The translations under genes were made by a program, and so were the position numbers. Positions 29,119 to 34,666 of a stretch of DNA of 34,666 bases are shown here, one piece after another. The stretch is from IMG/VR virus record IMGVR_UViG_3300030118_002519, positions 1 to 34,666 of that record. One strand, written 5' to 3'. The notes under the pieces are model-generated. The model was not told the origin of the DNA, did not search any database, and was given only the letters and a program-made list of their open reading frames with translations. Position 1 is the first letter of the stretch. The number at the start of each line of letters is the position of its first letter. Source of the stretch: a virus.

Positions 29119-30060
29119 ATGGCAAAAGTAACAAATGCTTTTGATACATATTCAGCAACGGCTGACAGAGAAGCATTATCCAATGTGATATATAACATCT
29201 CTCCATCAGCTACACCGTTTATGTCATCAATCGGCAAAAATAACGTAAAAAATGTAGTATTCGATTGGCAAACTGAATCACTTCCAACAGCAAGTGGAGC
29301 AGGTCAACTCGAAGGTTTTGAACTTTCAAGAAGTGCCTCAACAGCAACAACAAGAGTTTCAAACGTATGTCAAATCTCATCAAGAGATGCAACAGTAACA
29401 GGTTCACAAGAATCTTCAGATCCAGCAGGAAAAAATTCTGAAATGGCTCACCAGCTTTCTATTATGAGTAAAGCTCTAAAGAGAGACATGGAAGTAGCTC
29501 TTTGTCAGAAAGGTGCAAAAACAACTGGTAATGCTTCAACAGCAAGAGTAACAGGTGGTTTTGAATCATGGATGACATCTAATGTATCAAGAGGTACAGG
29601 CGGATCTGGTTCAGGGGGCGGTGCTGCTCCTACTGATGCTTCTAATGCTAATAAGAGAGACTTAACAGAAGCACTATTAAAAGGTGTTCTTCAGTCTTGT
29701 TTCTCAAACGGTGGTGAACCATCAATAGCAATCTGTGGCCCAGTTAACAAACAAGTTATTTCTGGTTTTACAGGTAGATCACAAGCAAGACAGTTTGTTG
29801 ATGTCAACACTGTAGAAGCATCTGTTTCAATCTACTCATCTGATTTTGGTGAACTAAAAATTGTTCCATCAAACCTAAGTAGAGAAAGATCATTATTATT
29901 AGTAGATCCTGAATACGCAAAAGTTTCTTTCCTAAGAGACTTCCAAGTTCAAGATATTGCTAAAATTGGTGATGCTGAAACTAAAATGGTTCTGGCTGAG
30001 TACGGATTAGAAATGAGCAACGAAGCTGCTCACGGTATAGTCGCTGACTTAAACGGATAG
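29119..30060 (+). CDS. Major capsid protein (SU10/DUF5309-like)
   Basis: This 313-residue protein reads NAFDTYSATADREALSNVIY, NISPSATPFMSSIGKN, VFDWQTESLP, and a conserved C-terminal region (VDPEYAKVSFLRDFQVQDIA, KIGDAETKMVLAEYGLE). This is the SU10-type HK97-fold major capsid family. A Gly/Ser-rich loop (about 152-166) may be surface exposed. SD TTAGGAG precedes the ATG. A strong terminator follows directly, fitting high expression separate from downstream genes. Confidence 0.93.
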   Translation: MAKVTNAFDTYSATADREALSNVIYNISPSATPFMSSIGKNNVKNVVFDWQTESLPTASGAGQLEGFELSRSASTATTRVSNVCQISSRDATVTGSQESSDPAGKNSEMAHQLSIMSKALKRDMEVALCQKGAKTTGNASTARVTGGFESWMTSNVSRGTGGSGSGGGAAPTDASNANKRDLTEALLKGVLQSCFSNGGEPSIAICGPVNKQVISGFTGRSQARQFVDVNTVEASVSIYSSDFGELKIVPSNLSRERSLLLVDPEYAKVSFLRDFQVQDIAKIGDAETKMVLAEYGLEMSNEAAHGIVADLNG

Positions 30061-30069
30061 TTTTGATTA

Positions 30070-30096
30070 GGGAGGCCTCGGCCTCCCACTTTTTTT
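30070..30096 (+). terminator. Rho-independent terminator after the capsid gene
   Basis: GGGAGGC (30070-30076) and GCCTCCC (30081-30087) pair perfectly around CTCG; AC and seven T (30090-30096) follow. It starts nine bases after the capsid stop. The next gene's ATG begins at the base after the last T, so the structure must be read through for the connector genes to be expressed. Confidence 0.92.
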
Positions 30097-30408
30097 ATGC
30101 CAAAGAAAACAACCGTAACGGACAATAAAAAAGATTTTAAATCTGCTCTTGTTACACAAGATTTAGACAGAAACACCAATACTGCTTATCACGTTCACAC
30201 TGTTCAAAATATTGAACCAGTTCTAAAGCACGTTAAAATGCTTGAAGAGAATAAACCTGGTAAAGATTTTCGTCATGTCGCAGAAGTGCCAATAATAATT
30301 TATAATAAAGCTGTGCGAGAGGGTTGGGTTAACGATCCTAAAGCATGGAAAAAATGGTTAAACAATCCAGACAACAAACCCTTTAGGACATGGAAAGGTA
30401 AAGTATGA
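30097..30408 (+). CDS. Head-module protein, unknown function
   Basis: This 103-residue basic protein has a helical region (NIEPVLKHVKMLEENKP) followed by FRHVAEVPIIIYNKAVREGWVNDPKAWKKWLNNPDNKPFRTWKGKV. That C-terminal block is well conserved in podoviruses of marine bacteria at the same place. Its ATG lies directly after the U-tract of the capsid terminator; no SD is at normal distance, and the nearest, GGGAGG (30070-30075), is inside the hairpin. It ends in an ATGA overlap with the adaptor gene. Possibly head completion or decoration; function unknown. Confidence 0.78.
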   Translation: MPKKTTVTDNKKDFKSALVTQDLDRNTNTAYHVHTVQNIEPVLKHVKMLEENKPGKDFRHVAEVPIIIYNKAVREGWVNDPKAWKKWLNNPDNKPFRTWKGKV

Positions 30409-31049
30409 ACTACTCAGAACTCAAAACTAACATTGCAAACTACTTAAATAGATCAGACCTAACAGGTCAAATGGATATGTTTATTGACAATGTTGAAGGA
30501 GAGTTGAACAGAAGGGTTAGAACAAAAGAAATGATTAAAAGAGCTACTGCCACAGCAGATGCTCAATACTTATCATTACCAACTGATTGGTTAGAAGGCA
30601 TTAATGTTGAAATAGCATCAAATAACTTTAGTCCTTTGTTTCAACAATCAGTTGAAAGTTTAGATGTTTATAGAAAATCAATAAACAACTCTACAGGGCA
30701 ACCAGTGTATTATGCGTTTGTCGATTCAACAATCGAACTTGCCCCTACACCTGACAGCAGTTATACGTTACAATTAACCTACTACGCAAAAGTTGATGCT
30801 TTAAGCGATAGCAATACAAGCAACTTTGTTTTAGCTAATCATCCAGACGTTTATCTGTATGGTGCACTAAAGCACGCATCTATCTATTTAATGGAAGATG
30901 ACAGAGTAGCAATGTTTTCTGCTCTATTTGAAAAGGCCCTTGAGGAAATCAAAATGGAACAAGAGAAAGCTGAGTTTGGTAAAGGCTCTTTGATGCAAAG
31001 AAGAAGAACCTACGGCAAATCAAAAAGAAACATACATCACATGAAGTAA
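30405..31049 (+). CDS. Head-tail adaptor / tail tubular protein (gp4-like)
   Basis: This 214-residue protein reads NYSELKTNIANYLNRSDLTG, MFIDNVEGELNRRVRTKEM, then AQYLSLPTDWLEGINVEIAS, and the later LANHPDVYLYGALKHASIYL. This is the phage adaptor / P22 gp4-T7 gp11 class that joins the portal ring to the tail. No lytic motif is visible. It starts in an ATGA overlap. Confidence 0.85.
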   Translation: MNYSELKTNIANYLNRSDLTGQMDMFIDNVEGELNRRVRTKEMIKRATATADAQYLSLPTDWLEGINVEIASNNFSPLFQQSVESLDVYRKSINNSTGQPVYYAFVDSTIELAPTPDSSYTLQLTYYAKVDALSDSNTSNFVLANHPDVYLYGALKHASIYLMEDDRVAMFSALFEKALEEIKMEQEKAEFGKGSLMQRRRTYGKSKRNIHHMK

Positions 31050-31059
31050 GGAATAAATT

Positions 31060-31452
31060 ATGGCAGGATTTTCAGATTATTTAGAGGACAAAGTTTTAAA
31101 ACACGTTTTTGGTGGCAGTGCTTATACTGCACCGTCAACATTATATGTAGCACTTTATACAGTTGCTCCTACCGATACAGGTGGTGGTACTGAAGTATCA
31201 GGTGGTGGTTACACCAGACAAACTGCTGCTTTTACTGTGTCAGGTACAAACCCAACACAAGCAAGCAATACGGCAGCAATAGAATATCCAACTGCAACAG
31301 CCAACTATGGCACAGTTGTAGCTGTTGGTGTTTTTGATGCTTCTTCCAGTGGCAACTTAATGGCTTATGCAAATTTAACTTCATCTAAAGTTGTTAGCAC
31401 AGGAGATGTTTTCAGATTCAATGCTGGTGATTTAGATATTACCTTGGCATAA
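31060..31452 (+). CDS. Conserved tail-module structural protein
   Basis: This 130-residue protein starts FSDYLEDKVLKHVFGGSAYT and continues TLYVALYTVAPTDTGGGTEV, SGGGYTRQTAAF. It has mostly beta strands and a compact C-terminus (GDVFRFNAGDLDITLA). The 'L..H.FGG.AYTAP.TLYVALYT..PTD.GGGTEVSGGGY.RQ' pattern is a widespread phage virion family, often annotated as tail fibre or minor tail protein. SD AAGGAA lies upstream of the ATG. Its exact place in the tail is unknown. Confidence 0.82.
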   Translation: MAGFSDYLEDKVLKHVFGGSAYTAPSTLYVALYTVAPTDTGGGTEVSGGGYTRQTAAFTVSGTNPTQASNTAAIEYPTATANYGTVVAVGVFDASSSGNLMAYANLTSSKVVSTGDVFRFNAGDLDITLA

Positions 31453-31455
31453 CAC

Positions 31456-31998
31456 ATGGCCAGCATAGGCTACAGTAGAGGCTTTTACGGCAGGTCTAAA
31501 TGGAACAACCTGTCTATTCAGGCAACCTCAACTATTGCAGCCACAACTTCTGGTGCTGGCACACTCACACAAGTTCACGTTGAAACAGCAGTCATAGCTG
31601 CTACTTCTGGTTTTAGTGCAGAAGGCACACAGATTGATAAAGCGACAGCAACCATACAAGCTGTTTCAGGTTTTAATGCTCAAGGCACACAAATAGATCG
31701 TGCTCAAGCAACCATAGCCGCAAACTCAAACTTTATTGGTGTTGGCTTTATCACAGCCAAAGGCGAAGCGGTTGTTGCACAAAACTCAGGCTTTATTGCA
31801 AGTGGTGGTATAATATTTTCAGCAGCTTCAACCATTGCTGAAACAAGTTCACTTATAGCAATAGGTGGGCTAAAATGGGAAGATATTGTAGTTCCATCGG
31901 ATACTTGGACAAACCAAACAGTTGCTACAGCAACATGGACTAATCAAACAAATCCATCAACTACTTGGACAGAATTAGATAAACAAAAGGCAGCATAG
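31456..31998 (+). CDS. Repeat-containing virion protein
   Basis: This 180-residue protein is built from about five repeats of 20-23 residues, e.g. AVIAATSGFSAEGTQIDK, ATIQAVSGFNAQGTQIDR and ATIAANSNFIGVGFITAK, followed by a Trp-rich end (DTWTNQTV, ATWTNQTN, TTWTEL) of three shorter repeats. The alternating small and hydrophobic residues suggest a beta-solenoid-like or fibrous fold. It ends directly before the tail fibre ATG. Probably a fibre-associated virion protein; the family is not recognised. Confidence 0.75.
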   Translation: MASIGYSRGFYGRSKWNNLSIQATSTIAATTSGAGTLTQVHVETAVIAATSGFSAEGTQIDKATATIQAVSGFNAQGTQIDRAQATIAANSNFIGVGFITAKGEAVVAQNSGFIASGGIIFSAASTIAETSSLIAIGGLKWEDIVVPSDTWTNQTVATATWTNQTNPSTTWTELDKQKAA

Positions 31999-34666
31999 AT
32001 GGCAGATACATTTACAACAAACTTAAACCTAACTAAACCCGAACCAGGAGCATCCGAAGATACCTGGGGTGATAAACTCAATACCAACTTAGATACCATT
32101 GATGCCATTTTTGGTAATGGTGGTACATCTGTTTCACTTGGTAATGTTTCTGTCGATCAGTTGGATCTAGGCGACAACGAAAAGATTAGACTAGGTACAG
32201 GTAATGATTTACAAATTTCACATGATGGTACTGATAGTCAAATTATAAATTTCGGTGGTGACTTAATATTAAGAAATGGTGCTACTGATAAAGACATTAT
32301 TTTTCAATCAGATGATGGTAGTGGTAGCGAGACAACATATTTCTTATTAGATGGTAGTCAAGCTCAAACTAGATTTGAAAAAAATGCCCAGTTTGGTGAC
32401 AGCGTAAGAGCTAAATTCGGTAGTGCTGGAGATTTAGCAATCTACCATGATGGTTCTAATAGCTACATTTGGGAGAATGGCACAGGTAACTTAATACTTC
32501 GTGCTACTGATTTTAGATTACAAGACAGTTCTGGTAATTCAATGGCAGTTGCAAATTCTGGGGGTGGTGTAGGTCTTTATCATAACGCATCTATAAAACT
32601 AGATACCACTTCTACAGGTGTACAAATAACAGGCACACTTGATGTAGATGTTATTAGTAATGCTTCAGGTGTAGTACATCTTAACGATACTCTTTTTTTC
32701 CAAGACAATAGCAAAACAGTCTTTGGTGATTCCTCAGATTTACAAATCTTTCACGATGGTTCAAATTCAATTATAGATAATAATACAGGCGATTTAGTTA
32801 TTAAGTGTGATAGTGACGATATAAAAATCTTATCAGAAGATGATGTTGTTATAGGTGATAATGATGATTCAACAAGATTTGCAACATTTATTAATCAAGG
32901 CCCAGTTTACCTTTTTCATAATGGCAATCAAAAGTTTCAAACAACCAACACAGGTGTAGATGTTACTGGTGGAATTGATACTAGTGGCGACATTACAATA
33001 AACACACCTACTTTTAGTTCTAAAAATATTATTTTTAATGAAAATGGTTCTGATGTTATAGGTTTTAAATATAATGGTGATGTATCTGGAAATCCTTTAG
33101 ATATCTATAATTTTTCAGGAGTAGGTACAACATTAGTCCGTGTTACAGAATCAGGCAATGTCGGTATCGGAACTACTTCGCCAAGTGAGAAGTTACACGT
33201 CAACTCAGGCACAACAGATAAAGTAGCCATTTTTGAGAGTAGTGACACTACAGCCACTATAGAGCTTAAAGACCCAACAGCTAGTTCACAAATACTCAAC
33301 TCAGTTGGTATGTTGATACTAAAAGCTGACCCTAGTAATGCTTCAAGTAGCACTAGAATTGGTTTTGAAGTTGATGGTGCTGAAAAAGCTAGAGTAAGTT
33401 CAAACAGTTTATTAGTTGGTAAAACTTCTGGTGACTTTGGTGCAACAGCTGGTGCTGAATTTAGAACTAGTGGCAACTCTTATATTACTGCTTCTGATAA
33501 TCAAGCTCTTAGATTAAGTAGATTAAGCACAGACGGTAATATTATTGTATTTAAAAAGGATAGTTCAGATGTAGGTAGTATTGGTAATCTTGGTACTAGA
33601 CCTTACTTTGCTTCTACGGATTGTGGTATTCGTTTAGGTGCTGCTGATTTATTACCTGCAACAAGTACAGGTAGTGTTAGTGATAATGTTGTTAGTTTAG
33701 GCTCATCATCAGGTAGATTTAAAGACCTTTACCTCGGTGGTAACATTGAACTTTATGATGGCTCTAATAATTATGGTCGTATTTTTGCTAATTCAGAAGG
33801 TTTAAATTTAGATACTGTTGCCAATAGGCACATGAGATTTTTTAAATCTGGTACTGAAGTCATGCGTATAAGTACTTCAGGCAATGTCGGTATCGGAACT
33901 ACTTCGCCAAGTTCTAAACTTCATGTAAGTGGCTCTAGCAATGTAGAAGCCAAGGTTGAATCAACTAACGATAATGCTATTTTAAGAATATCAGCAGATT
34001 CAGGTGGTACAGGTACAGGTGCTAATCAAGACCCATTTTTAATATTCCAAAGTGGTGGTACTGATGTAGCAAGAATTTACCACGATAATTCAGTAAACGC
34101 TTTAATATTTGATAATAATGATACTACTGAACGCATGCGTATAGACGCTTTAGGCAACCTTGGTATAGGAACGAGTTCGCCTAGTTCTAAGTTGCATGTT
34201 GTAGGCACAGCTAACATATCAGGCATAACAAGGATAGGTGATACAGCAACAGGTTTAAAGTTTGCTATTGATTCAACTGATATTTTTAAAATTGATGGTG
34301 TTGATACTGGCGAAAATGGTTTTAATTCTATTCATCTAAGAGCTGATGGTACTGATGGTTTATTTATAGAAAAAGATACAAACAACGTAGGTATCGGAAC
34401 TACTTCGCCTTCTTCTTATTGGTCACAAGCAGATGACCTTGTAATAGCTGGTAGTAGTAACAGGGGTTTAACTATCCAAGCAGGAGCAAGTGGGAATAGC
34501 AGACTTGTTTTTACTGACCAAACAAGCAGTAATCCTGGTTTTACTGATGGTGGTCAAGTTCATTATGACCACACTAATGATGCGATGAATTTAAGAACAG
34601 CAGGTACAGATGCTATTACTATTAATTCATCACAAAATGTTGGTATAGGAACTACTTCGCCAAGTT
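31999..34666 (+). CDS. Tail fibre protein, N-terminal part (runs off the contig end)
   Basis: ATG 31999 follows the previous stop without a gap. At least 889 residues are encoded. The first 40 ([28 protein letters not shown]) match the N-terminus of the smaller S74 fibre at 1577. Next comes a region of repeats with DLQI.HDGSNS cores (about 70-260), then GIGTTSP repeats. The frame is open to the last base and continues in phase at base 3 of the window. The joined protein would be about 1371 residues. Host-binding role by family and position. Confidence 0.88.
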   Translation, partial: MADTFTTNLNLTKPEPGASEDTWGDKLNTNLDTIDAIFGNGGTSVSLGNVSVDQLDLGDNEKIRLGTGNDLQISHDGTDSQIINFGGDLILRNGATDKDIIFQSDDGSGSETTYFLLDGSQAQTRFEKNAQFGDSVRAKFGSAGDLAIYHDGSNSYIWENGTGNLILRATDFRLQDSSGNSMAVANSGGGVGLYHNASIKLDTTSTGVQITGTLDVDVISNASGVVHLNDTLFFQDNSKTVFGDSSDLQIFHDGSNSIIDNNTGDLVIKCDSDDIKILSEDDVVIGDNDDSTRFATFINQGPVYLFHNGNQKFQTTNTGVDVTGGIDTSGDITINTPTFSSKNIIFNENGSDVIGFKYNGDVSGNPLDIYNFSGVGTTLVRVTESGNVGIGTTSPSEKLHVNSGTTDKVAIFESSDTTATIELKDPTASSQILNSVGMLILKADPSNASSSTRIGFEVDGAEKARVSSNSLLVGKTSGDFGATAGAEFRTSGNSYITASDNQALRLSRLSTDGNIIVFKKDSSDVGSIGNLGTRPYFASTDCGIRLGAADLLPATSTGSVSDNVVSLGSSSGRFKDLYLGGNIELYDGSNNYGRIFANSEGLNLDTVANRHMRFFKSGTEVMRISTSGNVGIGTTSPSSKLHVSGSSNVEAKVESTNDNAILRISADSGGTGTGANQDPFLIFQSGGTDVARIYHDNSVNALIFDNNDTTERMRIDALGNLGIGTSSPSSKLHVVGTANISGITRIGDTATGLKFAIDSTDIFKIDGVDTGENGFNSIHLRADGTDGLFIEKDTNNVGIGTTSPSSYWSQADDLVIAGSSNRGLTIQAGASGNSRLVFTDQTSSNPGFTDGGQVHYDHTNDAMNLRTAGTDAITINSSQNVGIGTTSPS
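33151..33912 (+). repeat. 36-bp exact direct repeat inside the fibre gene
   Basis: Positions 33151-33186 and 33877-33912 are identical over 36 bases, beginning TCAGGCAATGTCGG and ending TTCGCCAAGT. They encode the same repeat core and could recombine to delete or duplicate 726 bp (242 codons, in frame). Confidence 0.85.
33163..34661 (+). repeat. Dispersed 20-bp fibre repeat, right group (5 copies)
   Basis: Copies at 33163-33182, 33889-33908, 34162-34181, 34390-34409 and 34642-34661. Three (33163, 33889, 34390) are identical (GGTATCGGAACTACTTCGCC). The last lies in the contig-end repeat and is the same copy as 54-73 if the map is circular. Confidence 0.85.
34589..34665. repeat. Right copy of 77-bp contig-end repeat
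   Basis: This segment is identical to bases 1-77, with one further base (34666, T) that differs from base 78 (C). Other fibre repeats also read AAGTT at this point, so the last base may come from a wrong branch of the assembly. Confidence 0.85.

Noticed and set aside
33105-33476. 123-residue minus-strand frame in the fibre gene
   Set aside because: It is a shadow of the fibre repeats; similar minus-strand frames appear in other copies, and it has no SD.

Overview
The window looks like an almost complete tailed-phage genome of about 34.6 kb, assembled as a circular map. Bases 1-77 are repeated exactly at 34589-34665. The reading frame that runs off the right end (31999 onward) continues in phase into the frame entering from the left (3-1526), so both ends are one tail-fibre gene of about 1371 residues. 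The DNA is strongly AT-rich. Genes are packed end to end with many ATGA and TAATG overlaps. The virion genes are podovirus-like: a P22-type portal, an SU10-like capsid protein, a gp4-like adaptor and three ejection-type proteins. Size, composition, small conserved proteins and tRNA-linked integration suggest a marine alphaproteobacterial host such as SAR11 (pelagiphage-like). The host is an inference; no host gene is present.

On the circular map the late genes form one plus-strand block: terminase small subunit (20450), a small membrane protein, terminase large subunit, portal, a cluster of tiny basic proteins, a lysis cassette (holin, spanin-like, M15 endolysin), scaffold, major capsid protein with a strong terminator after it, connector and tail genes, and two related tail fibres. 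The block then continues across the contig ends through the tail and ejection genes to a PD-(D/E)XK nuclease ending at 10026. Next comes an integration module: a fragment reading as the 3' part of a tRNA-Lys(UUU) gene (attP), flanked by repeated candidate integrase arm sites, and a tyrosine integrase.

A divergent control region (11936-12061) separates two minus-strand genes from the early plus-strand operon. That operon holds an excisionase-like HTH protein, a Cas4-like Fe-S nuclease, a Sak4-like ATPase, a DUF669-like protein, a TOPRIM primase-helicase, and two winged-helix proteins. The winged-helix genes are preceded by a perfect 16-bp palindrome (17254-17269) and by a 21-bp tandem repeat, promoter and hairpin (17641-17773). 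No DNA or RNA polymerase and no classical XRE-type repressor was recognised, so the phage probably borrows host polymerases, and the winged-helix proteins are the best candidates for the lysis/lysogeny switch.

Between the early and late blocks lies a minus-strand operon of ten tiny overlapping genes (20284 down to 18269). None has a known function. Two encode zinc-ribbon-like proteins and one a single membrane helix. This cluster and the regulatory DNA around 17250-17790 are the least explained parts of the window.
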